Shown here: positions 9,397 through 17,720 of the stretch, in pieces
Numbering within the stretch: position 1 is the first letter of the stretch
How the letters are laid out: the number at the start of each line of letters is the position of its first letter
Assembly (NCBI GenBank): GCA_002839375.1
Contig: PGXY01000004.1
Span: 115,612 to 179,611 of the forward strand
Source of the DNA: Spirochaetae bacterium HGW-Spirochaetae-1
Lineage (GTDB): Bacteria > Spirochaetota > UBA4802 > UBA5550
Direction: 5' to 3'
DNA: 64,000 nucleotides
The notes under the pieces: model-generated
Seen by the model: only the letters and a program-made list of their open reading frames with translations
What the model was told of the DNA's origin: nothing
The model's database searches: none
Position numbers and translations under genes: made by a program

Positions 9397-9675
9397 TTAT
9401 CTGTTTAAAAAGTGAAACGTTTCCGGAACAGGGTCGTACCCACCATCACTGTAGGGATTACAACTGATAATGCGTTTGGATGATAAATAAAAACCCTTTA
9501 AAAAACCATGTTTTCTCAATGCTTCAATGGCATAAGAAGAACAGGTGGGGTAATATCTGCACGAGGCTGGCAAAAGTGATGAGATAAAGATCTTATATCC
9601 CTTTATAAAAAGAATCAATACCGTAATCGCTAATGTGCCCACTATACTGGTAATTGCGTGGATATATTTAATCAT
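9397..9675 (-). CDS. yidD: Membrane protein insertion efficiency factor YidD
   Basis: A 92-residue protein with the signature [19 protein letters not shown] and a second conserved segment [14 protein letters not shown]. An extra N-terminal hydrophobic helix (about residues 8-25) makes it slightly longer than the usual 70-85 residues. Its ATG overlaps the rnpA stop by one base (TAATG), indicating coupled translation. YidD assists YidC-dependent insertion. Confidence 0.95.
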   Translation of the reverse strand: MIKYIHAITSIVGTLAITVLILFIKGYKIFISSLLPASCRYYPTCSSYAIEALRKHGFLKGFYLSSKRIISCNPYSDGGYDPVPETFHFLNR

Positions 9676-10061
9676 TATAAAATCCCGGCTTTATGCAGAA
9701 GTCTTCTCAGTTCGTTTTTCTGTTCTTCGTATTTCATATTTTTAAACTCATCATTGGGTCGGATAATAATATGAAATCCTCTTAACATATCTTCCAGCAT
9801 TTCACTGCATAGTGCTCTGATTATCCTTTTTGCCTTATTCCTGACGTGTGCTTTACCAAATCTTTTCTGAATAGTAATGCCGATCTTTATTTCATTTACA
9901 GTATTAAAAACAGATTTTTCTTCTTCCGTGTTCTTCGCGCTTTGTGTAACTCCCGGGCAGGGTAATAATAATAAGTGAATCCCTTTACCTTTGAATCTCT
10001 TCCCTTTTGTAAATATTTCTCTGAATAAATCCCTGCCTTTTAAAGAGTATCTCCTTTTCAC
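9675..10061 (-). CDS. rnpA: Ribonuclease P protein component
   Basis: A 128-residue protein subunit of RNase P, which matures tRNA 5' ends. It starts with GTG. The RNR motif is present in [17 protein letters not shown], and the N-terminal [20 protein letters not shown] segment is typical. A charged insertion (residues about 40-55) between the first strands is not usually that long. It lies 35 bases downstream of rpmH and is one-base coupled to yidD. Confidence 0.93.
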   Translation of the reverse strand: MKRRYSLKGRDLFREIFTKGKRFKGKGIHLLLLPCPGVTQSAKNTEEEKSVFNTVNEIKIGITIQKRFGKAHVRNKAKRIIRALCSEMLEDMLRGFHIIIRPNDEFKNMKYEEQKNELRRLLHKAGIL

Positions 10062-10096
10062 TGGATAAAATACTATATCCTTGAGTTTAAACCGGT

Positions 10097-10255
10097 TTAT
10101 TTGGGTAATCTCTTCTCATCAGAAACGGTTAATTTATGTCTCCCTTTCCTTCTTCTTCTTTTCAATACTTTGCGTCCTTCAGCAGAACTCATCCGAGCCA
10201 TGAAACCATGTGTTCTATTTCTTTTCAGTCTGCTTGGTTGAAATGTCCTTTTCAT
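10097..10255 (-). CDS. rpmH: 50S ribosomal protein L34
   Basis: A 52-residue basic protein: [20 protein letters not shown], then [20 protein letters not shown] and a short tail. It matches L34 essentially throughout; the C-terminal extension [12 protein letters not shown] is a few residues longer than the commonest form. An AGGTGACTTGC ribosome region precedes the ATG. It is the first gene of the rpmH-rnpA-yidD-yidC-jag-mnmE run. Confidence 0.97.
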   Translation of the reverse strand: MKRTFQPSRLKRNRTHGFMARMSSAEGRKVLKRRRRKGRHKLTVSDEKRLPK

Positions 10256-10364
10256 GCAAGTCACCTCGTTATTTGTATATAAAGTTGGTAATAATCTCTC
10301 AGTTGTTTGTAAGATGCATTCTCATGCGGTTAAAAATAAACAAAAGCCTGAAAATAGTAAGGGA

Positions 10365-10394
10365 TTAATCTAAAAAAAGTGAGCTATTTGTCAA
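10365..10394 (-). promoter_or_regulatory. Possible promoter of the rpmH operon
   Basis: On the minus strand TTGACA (10394-10389) is followed after 18 bases by GATTAA (10370-10365). The -35 is perfect and the -10 weak. It lies about 110 bases upstream of rpmH in a gene-free AT-rich stretch, a suitable place for the operon promoter. Confidence 0.4.
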
Positions 10395-10418
10395 TAATAT
10401 AAATTAAATTAATCAGAA

Positions 10419-10802
10419 TTAATCCTTAAGTTCAAGCATATCATTAAGCTCTTTACTCTTCAGTTTTTCAATCAATTCATTTTCATTGTTGATAAACTTA
10501 AAATACCGCTTCACGCCGGTTATTTCCAAAAGACCCCGTATTGTTTCATTGGGATTCATGAGCAGCAGGTCAATGCCCGTGGCCGACAATTCCTGCATTA
10601 TTTTTACCAGCAAAGAAAGTGCCGAGCTATTGATGAAAGGCACACTGGCCAGGTTCATTATAACATGCCTGGTTTCACCGGTTACATGGCTCTGGATATA
10701 GTTCTCCACTTTTTTAGAGTCTTCAAAAGTTATCTCACCGACAATATCAATAATATCGTATCCGTATTTTGTCCTTTTTGAGATCGCAAGCTCTTCATTC
10801 AT
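10419..10802 (-). CDS. STAS-domain anti-sigma-factor antagonist-like protein
   Basis: A 127-residue single STAS domain, as in SpoIIAA/RsbV. The conserved phosphorylatable segment is VPFINSSALSLLVKIM, with Ser residues in the usual NSS position. The C-terminal TGVKRYFKFINNENELIEKL helix also fits. Such proteins, when dephosphorylated, bind anti-sigma kinases and free a sigma factor. No RsbW-like kinase is adjacent. A SpoIIE-type phosphatase at 29.6 kb is a possible partner, which is inference only. Ribosome site AAAGGACG. Confidence 0.85.
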   Translation of the reverse strand: MNEELAISKRTKYGYDIIDIVGEITFEDSKKVENYIQSHVTGETRHVIMNLASVPFINSSALSLLVKIMQELSATGIDLLLMNPNETIRGLLEITGVKRYFKFINNENELIEKLKSKELNDMLELKD

Positions 10803-11123
10803 AGGCGTCCTTTCATTCCGTAAAGAATAGTTACTCTATTATTTACTAAAAAATATGCCTCGTGTCAAATGTAATTAATGAGGAAGACTCATTAAAAATC
10901 CTTCACTGCCTGATTTATCGGCACGGCTGGTCAGAATTGGTAATTTCATCGAATCTATAAAACCGTAACTTACCTTTTATCCGCTTATTAGTTACGACCA
11001 TATACTAGCTGCAATAGCCCCGGACCTCATGAAGGAAATAAACAATTGAAAATCTATTCCGGATCATATATGATAACAGCATACTACCAGATTGACACCA
11101 GGCGATTAATAGGAGGCAGGGAA
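10803..11123. other. Divergent intergenic region with a palindrome
   Basis: 321 bases between the STAS gene and the divergent cyclic-nucleotide-binding glycosidase-like gene. It holds a perfect inverted repeat, TTAATGAG gaaga CTCATTAA (10875-10895), about 75 bases upstream of the STAS start. This could be an operator or a small hairpin. No other structure was recognised. Confidence 0.35.
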
Positions 11124-13358
11124 ATGAACGGATACTCAATAGAAAGTCTGACCGGCGAACTCGTTAAAATCCCCGCCCTGTCACATCTGGCCCCGGAAAT
11201 GCTCTTCGGCAAAATCCCCTTTTTCTCCGATGTGGTTCCGGACATGCTGCAGCGGATTTCCCGTAAAACCCTTATCAGGATATTCTCCGGTGGTGATGTG
11301 GTGTGCCGACACGGGATGTTCAACGAATATTTTCATATCATCCTTTCCGGTACGGCCGCGGCCTTCATCCCCACGGAGGAAAATCCGCGCTATGAGCTCT
11401 ACAGCCTGGGACCCAATGATTTTTTCGGGGAAGAGATACTCTTTTCCCGGGAGCCCAGGGAAAATTCCATCATTGCCCGGGACCGGCTCCTCACACTGGC
11501 CCTGGCCCCCGACGACATTAAAATGCTCATGGAAGGCAATGAAAATATACGCTCCCTTCTGGATCAAAACTATATCAGCCGCAAACTCCGCAAGGACCTG
11601 CGCAGCGTGCCTGTTTTCAGCCATCTCAATGACAATCTTTTTGAAGAGGTGCTTGCTCTTGCCAGCCTTGAATCGTGCCGAAAGGGTGAAACCGTCTTCA
11701 GGGAAAAGGATTTCGGCGACGCCTTTTACCTGATCAGGACAGGCGAGGTAGAGATTTTCCGCAGCAGGAAGAAAAATGATACGCTGATTTCCATCCTCGG
11801 CGAGGGGGAGTTCTTCGGAGAAATGGCTTTGCTTACCAGCGAGCTTCGCAACGGCACGGTCGTCGTGAGCAGCGATGCCGACCTGGTGAAAATATCCCGT
11901 GATGACTTTCTTAACCTCATCAGCCGCGATTCATCGGTCAGCCGGCAGCTCAGTTCTGTCGTGGATGAAAGAAGACGGACCAGCGAAGAGGCCATGAGCA
12001 ATCCCCACATGCCCTTTATAAACCAGCGTCTTATCATCCTGAACCGCATGATCAACCGTCATCTTGATATTCTTTCCCAGTGCGCCATTGAAACCGAAAA
12101 GGGAAGCGCCCTCCTTGCCACGCTGCCCGGATCACGCTATCCCTACGTATATCCCCGGGACAGCGCCTGCGCGTCGCGTTTTCTCTACCAGCTGACACTG
12201 ACGCCCATCAAGGCGGGGAATACCGCCTTCCGGCTTCTTTCGGAAATCGCCCGTTTTATCCTGAATTGTCAGCGTGCCGACGGATACTGGGGGCAGCGCT
12301 ACGGCATAAAGGGGGAGGATAAGGGCATATACCGCCAGGAGGACAATGTGGCCCACGGGGTCACCATTTTATGCCGGTATCTGCTGGCGGCCCATCGCCA
12401 GGGAAAAAGCATTCCCGACCTGGACCGGTACATTGACTCGATCAGCCGGGGCGCGGCCTTTGCCCGAAACAATTATTACCGCAACGAGATCCATCTCTTC
12501 TTTTCCACTACCTCCATCCATGAATCGGCCATCGAGGAAGGATACTCTATATGGGTCAATTTCGCCTATCTCCTCATGCTGCGGCTCATTGAAAAGGTGT
12601 GCCTGGTCTACCATATCGGCGACCGCTTTCCCGAGGATATGTCCCTGAAAGCGGGCTTTGAGGCCACGCTGGACAAGGTGTTCTCCATCGGGGACCGGTA
12701 TGTACGCCGGCTCAGGCCTGAAGGCATCGCGGACCTGCGTCCCGATATCACGCTCCTGAGTCCCTTTTTTTTCAACACCGGCATGGAGGATGACTGGTTC
12801 CGAGACAATGACATATTCCGGCGCTCCGTGGAATTTCTCTCCGACAACCTCTGGGACCCGGACCTGGGCATGCTGCAGCGCTACCTTCCCTTTATCGAGG
12901 ACCCGGACACGCATATCCATGCCGGCAACGGCCCCTGGATACAGTACACGGCCATGCTGGCCCAGTACTATTATCATACCGGGGATCTGGAAAAGGGTGA
13001 CGGCATCATGAACCGCATTGACTCATACCAGTCACGCGAGGGGCACCTCTGCGAGCATCTCACCACGCCGGAACGCTTTTTCGAGTTCAAGCGGCTGGAA
13101 TGGATACCCGGCCACGACTATGAAAAGGAATTCGAGGATAAAATCCTGGTCCCCGGACTTCCCTATGACCATATCGTGGAAGAGCTGAACCATATGAAAA
13201 ACGCCTATGCACATATTGAAGAACAGATCACTGCTGGAGGGCCTAAAAAATTCATCTCCTTTGCAACGCCGCTCATGTGGTCCCATGCCGAATACGCCAT
13301 GGCCCTGCTCATGAAGGCAAAGAAGGAACTGGAACGCTATTCCTATACGCTGGGTTGA
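11124..13358 (+). CDS. Twin cyclic-nucleotide-binding domains fused to a GH15-like (alpha/alpha)6 glycosidase domain
   Basis: A 744-residue predicted cytosolic protein starting at ATG 11124 behind AATAGGAGG. Residues of about 35-145 and 160-275 are two cNMP-binding folds. The phosphate-binding cassettes read FFGEEILFSREPRENS and FFGEMALLTSELRNGT, each keeping the FGE and the Arg. A charged linker leads to a 430-residue helical domain (PYVYPRDSACASRF, ADGYWGQRYGIKGEDKG, YRQEDNVAHGVTILCRYLL, GNGPWIQYTAMLAQYY). This resembles the glucoamylase/glucodextranase barrel of GH15. Whether the glycosidase is active cannot be judged. A role in nucleotide-controlled storage-polysaccharide turnover is inference. 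Confidence 0.72.
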   Translation: MNGYSIESLTGELVKIPALSHLAPEMLFGKIPFFSDVVPDMLQRISRKTLIRIFSGGDVVCRHGMFNEYFHIILSGTAAAFIPTEENPRYELYSLGPNDFFGEEILFSREPRENSIIARDRLLTLALAPDDIKMLMEGNENIRSLLDQNYISRKLRKDLRSVPVFSHLNDNLFEEVLALASLESCRKGETVFREKDFGDAFYLIRTGEVEIFRSRKKNDTLISILGEGEFFGEMALLTSELRNGTVVVSSDADLVKISRDDFLNLISRDSSVSRQLSSVVDERRRTSEEAMSNPHMPFINQRLIILNRMINRHLDILSQCAIETEKGSALLATLPGSRYPYVYPRDSACASRFLYQLTLTPIKAGNTAFRLLSEIARFILNCQRADGYWGQRYGIKGEDKGIYRQEDNVAHGVTILCRYLLAAHRQGKSIPDLDRYIDSISRGAAFARNNYYRNEIHLFFSTTSIHESAIEEGYSIWVNFAYLLMLRLIEKVCLVYHIGDRFPEDMSLKAGFEATLDKVFSIGDRYVRRLRPEGIADLRPDITLLSPFFFNTGMEDDWFRDNDIFRRSVEFLSDNLWDPDLGMLQRYLPFIEDPDTHIHAGNGPWIQYTAMLAQYYYHTGDLEKGDGIMNRIDSYQSREGHLCEHLTTPERFFEFKRLEWIPGHDYEKEFEDKILVPGLPYDHIVEELNHMKNAYAHIEEQITAGGPKKFISFATPLMWSHAEYAMALLMKAKKELERYSYTLG

Positions 13359-13760
13359 AGGAGAAGGCCTTATTCTTCGGGAGCATGATATTCAGCCAGC
13401 CGGTCAATGGCAATTTGCCGTATCGTGTTTTCCCTTTTGTCCCCGTCCAGGGAACAACTGCCGGACATTCAGGTCTTCACGCCGAAACGGGGAAGAATTA
13501 TTTTCATGAATAATCTGTAGAGAAAGGTGTGTCCCATTATAAAAATAATAAAAAATAAAACGGCTTTTATTTCCGGAGTCATGGAAAGGTCCTTTTTTTA
13601 GATTTTTAGTATTTTCTTTATTTCTATTACTTTATGTCAATCCTAAAAATAATTTTCATCGCATGGAAACAGCAGGTCCTTTGCCTGCCGAGTTATTTCT
13701 ATTGACAAAAACCGTAACCTGTCCCAGTCTCTTTATAAAAAGGAGCATTCGCTGAGCATA
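13359..13760. other. Intergenic region
   Basis: About 400 bases between two large cyclic-nucleotide-binding-protein genes. It contains a possible tiny minus-strand gene (13469-13582) and a TTGACA at 13702 that lacks a good -10. Nothing else was recognised. Confidence 0.3.
13469..13582 (-). CDS. Possible 37-residue single-helix membrane peptide
   Basis: MTPEIKAVLFFIIFIMGHTF, followed by a basic tail and a stop. One hydrophobic helix spans about residues 7-20. An AAGGACC ribosome site lies seven bases before the ATG. The frame is short enough to arise by chance, but the ribosome site, helix and positive-inside tail are coherent. Function unknown. Confidence 0.3.
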   Translation of the reverse strand: MTPEIKAVLFFIIFIMGHTFLYRLFMKIILPRFGVKT

Positions 13761-15917
13761 ATGAAAGAAGTCAATCCGAAGCAGAAAAACGAAGATCCGG
13801 TCATAGCACTGCCCAGGGGCGGCTACCTTGTCGATACCGACATCGGGTATATACAGTTCGGTTCACCGCCGGAAACAATCAAGGATACCATGCGCATGCC
13901 CAGGGGAGTTCCGCAAATCTTTGTTCTCACGCGGGAGATGTTCAACTGGGTCAAGGGTATCAGCGTTGCCGAAATCGAGTTTCCCCTGTATTACAATTAC
14001 TTTATCAAAAACAAAAAGACCTATATCCTCTGTCGTGAAGAACAGCTCAATCCCATCAAGAGAGTACTCCAGGAATCCATATTCGGTCCCCATGAATTTG
14101 ATCTCTGCATAGATTACGATGTGGAAACCTGCGATCAGACAATACCTGACATCAAAAGTGAAATGGAATTCTTCAGAAATAAAAACAGGTTTTCCAATCT
14201 CTTCGAGGTGGGAATTTTCAAGAACAACCGGTTTACCTTTAAGGGAATAACCATTGAGATCGATGAAAACGACAACTATCATGTATCACAGAAGGGTGCT
14301 AAAATTGCAGAAATACCGGGAAAGGTCCAATACAAGCCGACATACCAGATCGGCGAACGTCTGCCAGAACCCTACAAGCCTCCGCTCTTCGGTGTGACCT
14401 GTCTCGGTCCGAGTCACGGGTTCGACCCTGAAGAAAACACATCGGGGTTCATCATCTGGCTGAACCACAAGGGCATCATGGTGGACCCTCCCGTCAACTC
14501 CACGGAGTGGCTCGAGGATTCCAATGTCAATCCCAAACTGATCGAAAGCATCATCCTGACCCATTGCCACGCCGACCATGACGCAGGCACCTTCCAGAAA
14601 ATTCTAGAAGAGGCGAAGGTGACTATTTACACGACAGAAACGGTCATGATGAGCTTTCTCCGCAAATATTCAGCCCTGAGCGACGTGCCCATAAGCTACC
14701 TGCTGAAGCTCTTCAATTTCAACCCGATAAAAATCGGCAAACCTGTATTCATCCATGGCGGCAAATTCACCATGTTTTACACGCTCCACTCCATACCCAC
14801 TATCGGGTTCCGCATGGAGTTTCAGGACAAATCATTCGTTTATTCATCGGATCACAACAACGATCCCGACGTACATGAAAAGCTCCTGGAGGAGAACATC
14901 ATAACCGAGGAACGATACCTGGAGCTGCGTGATTTCCCCTGGGACTCCGATGTCATCTATCACGAATCGGGAATTCCTCCCCTGCATACGCCTATCAGGG
15001 TTTTTGAATCCATGAAACGCGATATCCAGAAAAAAATTGTCATATATCACATCGCCAAAAAGGATTTTCCAAAAAAATCCCGTCTAACCCTGGCCAGGTT
15101 CGGCATGGAACATACGCTCTACTTCAAGGCGCGGCCGCCCCGTTTCGAAAAGGCGTACCAGATACTGGGTATACTCAAAAACCTGGACTTCATGCGGGAG
15201 ATCACCATCGACAAATCCATGGAATTTCTCGAGATCGTGGAAGAGGAACGGTACCGGAAGGGAGCCCGTATACTTGAAAAAGGGGCCCGTGGGGATAAAT
15301 TTTATATCATCCTCTCGGGAAACGTGTCCGTAGACAGCGGCGGTCTTGACCAGCGGAAGATTTACGGCACCTATGATTATTTCGGCGAAGTGGCCGTTCT
15401 CACCGAGCAGACCAGGGCCGCCGATGTATTTGCCGAAACCGACGTGGTGCTCTTTACCATCGAACGGGATAAATTCCTGAATTTCATCGCCGGCACTGAA
15501 TTTGAAAAAACACTTCTTCGCCTGATCAAAATCCGCACCAGTGAGACATGGAACCTCCTGTCCAACAATACTTTTTTCCAGCAGTGTACGGCATCTCAGA
15601 AAACATGGCTCGAGTCAATCTTCGTTCCCGAGGAGCGGGAAGGTTCAGGGGTCATCCAGAAAGAAGGGGAATTGATCAACGCCATCTACATCATCAGGAA
15701 CGGAACCGTCACCGTTTCCCGGCAGGAAAAGGAAATTGCGGTCCTGGGCAGGGGAAATGCCATCGGTTCCATGCAGAAGGTCCACAGGGAAGCGCCGTCC
15801 AAATATACTTTTTACCATAACAGTTCCGTTTCTCTCTATGCCATGAACCATGATGACGTCATACGTTTTGTAGAGCATAATCCCGGCCTTCTCATGAAGC
15901 TGACCTTTGATTACTGA
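13761..15917 (+). CDS. Metallo-beta-lactamase-fold protein with two C-terminal cyclic-nucleotide-binding domains
   Basis: A 718-residue protein. Residues 1-200 form an unassigned N-terminal domain. Residues of about 205-460 are a metallo-beta-lactamase fold with the metal motif THCHADHD (H268, H270, D272, H273), a later HSIPTIGFRM strand and YSSDHNNDPD. Two cNMP-binding domains follow (about 475-595 and 605-715), with FGEVAVLTEQTRAAD in the first; the second is degenerate. The family includes hydrolases of phosphodiesters and thioesters. Together with the preceding gene it suggests cyclic-nucleotide-gated enzymes. The substrate is unknown. Confidence 0.78.
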   Translation: MKEVNPKQKNEDPVIALPRGGYLVDTDIGYIQFGSPPETIKDTMRMPRGVPQIFVLTREMFNWVKGISVAEIEFPLYYNYFIKNKKTYILCREEQLNPIKRVLQESIFGPHEFDLCIDYDVETCDQTIPDIKSEMEFFRNKNRFSNLFEVGIFKNNRFTFKGITIEIDENDNYHVSQKGAKIAEIPGKVQYKPTYQIGERLPEPYKPPLFGVTCLGPSHGFDPEENTSGFIIWLNHKGIMVDPPVNSTEWLEDSNVNPKLIESIILTHCHADHDAGTFQKILEEAKVTIYTTETVMMSFLRKYSALSDVPISYLLKLFNFNPIKIGKPVFIHGGKFTMFYTLHSIPTIGFRMEFQDKSFVYSSDHNNDPDVHEKLLEENIITEERYLELRDFPWDSDVIYHESGIPPLHTPIRVFESMKRDIQKKIVIYHIAKKDFPKKSRLTLARFGMEHTLYFKARPPRFEKAYQILGILKNLDFMREITIDKSMEFLEIVEEERYRKGARILEKGARGDKFYIILSGNVSVDSGGLDQRKIYGTYDYFGEVAVLTEQTRAADVFAETDVVLFTIERDKFLNFIAGTEFEKTLLRLIKIRTSETWNLLSNNTFFQQCTASQKTWLESIFVPEEREGSGVIQKEGELINAIYIIRNGTVTVSRQEKEIAVLGRGNAIGSMQKVHREAPSKYTFYHNSSVSLYAMNHDDVIRFVEHNPGLLMKLTFDY

Positions 15918-15970
15918 CAAAGAGTATCGGGAAAAAACACAAAAATAGAGAATAAATGCCATTTTTACTC

Positions 15971-15999
15971 TTGCTTAAGCATCCCTGCTAGCGTATAAT
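15971..15999 (+). promoter_or_regulatory. Candidate sigma70-type promoter
   Basis: TTGCTT (15971-15976), a 17-base spacer and a perfect TATAAT (15994-15999) lie upstream of the gene starting at 16055. The -35 matches only in its first three bases, but spacing and -10 are ideal. Confidence 0.5.
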
Positions 16000-16054
16000 A
16001 CCCCTAATCAATTGATCCTTCTCCCCATCATCGTGATAGTGTAATGGTAACGCA

Positions 16055-17140
16055 ATGGCCCATGAAATAAAAACAATAACAGATACCGCTCTCTTTGGAG
16101 AAATTCTCAACAATTATTTTCGTGATTCCAAGCCCGAGGTGCGTCTCTCCAATGGTCATGTATCATCACAGTTTCTGGGATTTAATGAAGGAAAGGCGGC
16201 CTTTAAGGTCTTTAACGTCAAAAACCTCCCGCAGGACTGTATGATCATAACCAAAAAGGGAACCGAACTCGTATATGCCTATATGAAAAATATTGGTCAG
16301 GAGGAAGACCAGCTCTTCATTTTCGTACCGGAAAAATTCCAGATAATTTACTCTGAGAGGAAGGAAGAGCGAATATCTATGCCATCCGACGAGGGAGGGA
16401 AAAAACTGGTATTTGTCACCAATATCATCTCGGACTTTCTCATTGATAACTATCTCTCGCAGGAACAGAAAAAAATTGAACAGATACGGGAAAGAATAAG
16501 CGAGGCCCTGGATAAATCCTTTGAATATATACGGGTCTGTTTTTCCAGCGACGGTACTATGGACTCCCGCATGAAATTTTTCAACACAAGCATCACCCCG
16601 ATATTTATTCCTGACCTGGATAGGAAGGAGTTGTCCAAGGATGAGGCCACGTACAACTTCTATATAAACAATATCTACGCCACGGACTACTATATCAAGA
16701 ATCACAAATACATTTCCGAAATTGCGGTACCGCTGCTCTACCAGATGAAAATGCCCTACGGTTACATACAGGTTAACAGCAAAAATCCCATGAATGAAGC
16801 GATGTTCCGAAGCCTGAAACAATTTTCCATCCAGGCCGATGCTCTCTTCACGCAGCAGAAGATATTCAAACCCGCCGATGAACGCTTCATTGTCACCAAT
16901 ATATCAAAGAAAGGATTTGCCATAGCCTTCAAGGAAAGAAAATTCATTCGCTATTTCAAGGAAAACCGGGCGGTAAGTCTCGATATGATCCTGCCGGGAA
17001 ACAAGAAGGCATCCATCTATGCCATGGTCCGTCACATAACGACCAATGAGAAAAAAATAATTTTAATCGGCCTGGAAATACTGGAAACGGAAGCCCTGGG
17101 CGAGGTGAATTACGACGAATACATAGATACACTGAAATAA
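16055..17140 (+). CDS. Uncharacterised 361-residue protein, possibly Leptospira DUF1577/PilZ-like
   Basis: No signal peptide or membrane helix. The N-terminal 110 residues (VRLSNGHVSSQFLGFNEGKAAF, then ELVYAYMKNIGQEEDQLFIF) look like a small beta-barrel. A helical linker (EQKKIEQIRERISEALDKSF) follows, then a C-terminal segment (FIVTNISKKGFAIAF, VSLDMILPGNKKASIYAMVR) shaped like a PilZ domain. The canonical RxxxR and D/NxSxxG motifs are only approximate: NISKKG is present but no clear RxxxR precedes it. The layout recalls DUF1577 proteins of Leptospira, from memory and not checked. c-di-GMP binding is therefore only a possibility. Confidence 0.55.
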   Translation: MAHEIKTITDTALFGEILNNYFRDSKPEVRLSNGHVSSQFLGFNEGKAAFKVFNVKNLPQDCMIITKKGTELVYAYMKNIGQEEDQLFIFVPEKFQIIYSERKEERISMPSDEGGKKLVFVTNIISDFLIDNYLSQEQKKIEQIRERISEALDKSFEYIRVCFSSDGTMDSRMKFFNTSITPIFIPDLDRKELSKDEATYNFYINNIYATDYYIKNHKYISEIAVPLLYQMKMPYGYIQVNSKNPMNEAMFRSLKQFSIQADALFTQQKIFKPADERFIVTNISKKGFAIAFKERKFIRYFKENRAVSLDMILPGNKKASIYAMVRHITTNEKKIILIGLEILETEALGEVNYDEYIDTLK

Positions 17141-17198
17141 TGTTCCACCAATCTTTATATATTTATAAATACAGAAACATGAGCAGGGGGCATATCAA

Positions 17199-17720
17199 AT
17201 GAAAAAATTATTATTTTCAATCATTTTTATCGCATCCGTCCTGGTTATGCATGTCTTCAGTGAAGACAATAATTCAGCAGGAACCGGTCAGGATCCCGCG
17301 ATTGCTGAAATAATAAACGCTCACAATAAATACCGGTCTGAGCTCGGCATTCCTCCCCTTACCTGGTCGAACACGCTGGCAAAAAACGCAAAAACCTGGG
17401 CAGACCGTCTTGCCGGAGAAAGAAGAATGTATCATAGCTCCGACTCGGGAGAAGGAGAGAACCTGTGGATGGGGACCTCGGGATACTACTCTTTGACGCA
17501 GATGGTGGACAGCTGGGGAAGAGAAAAAAGAAATTTCAAAAAAAGCAGGTTCCCCAATGTAAGCCGTTCAGGAAACTGGGCGGATGTGGGGCATTATACT
17601 CAGATTATCTGGCGGACAACAACTGAAGTGGGGTGCGCACGATCCAGGGGCGGCGGATTTGATTTTCTTGTCTGCCGATATTCTCCTCCTGGTAACTATA
17701 TGGGGAAGGAAGTCTATTAA
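17199..17720 (+). CDS. Secreted CAP/SCP-domain protein
   Basis: A 173-residue protein with a signal peptide ending near VMHVFSE and one CAP (CRISP/PR-1) domain. Signatures are INAHNKYRSELGIPPLTWS, GENLWMG, the GHYTQIIWRTTTEVGCA box and a final VCRYSPPGNYMG. The CAP His and Glu residues (H of the first helix, E of GENL, H of GHYTQ) are present. It is extracellular or periplasmic; bacterial members have varied or unknown roles. The stop overlaps that of the convergent GDPD gene. Confidence 0.92.
   Translation: MKKLLFSIIFIASVLVMHVFSEDNNSAGTGQDPAIAEIINAHNKYRSELGIPPLTWSNTLAKNAKTWADRLAGERRMYHSSDSGEGENLWMGTSGYYSLTQMVDSWGREKRNFKKSRFPNVSRSGNWADVGHYTQIIWRTTTEVGCARSRGGGFDFLVCRYSPPGNYMGKEVY

Noticed and set aside
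10087-10100. AAACCGGTTTAT at the end of rpmH as a further repeat copy
   Set aside because: Only about a dozen bases match, none of the neighbouring repeat sequence is present, and it includes the rpmH stop codon.
10256-10418. Possible replication origin upstream of rpmH
   Set aside because: No TTATCCACA-like DnaA boxes or AT-rich tandem repeats could be seen; only a plausible promoter is present.
13702-13730. TTGACA upstream of the metallo-beta-lactamase-like gene as a promoter
   Set aside because: At 17 bases spacing the -10 would be CAGTCT, a poor match; TATAAA is too far away.
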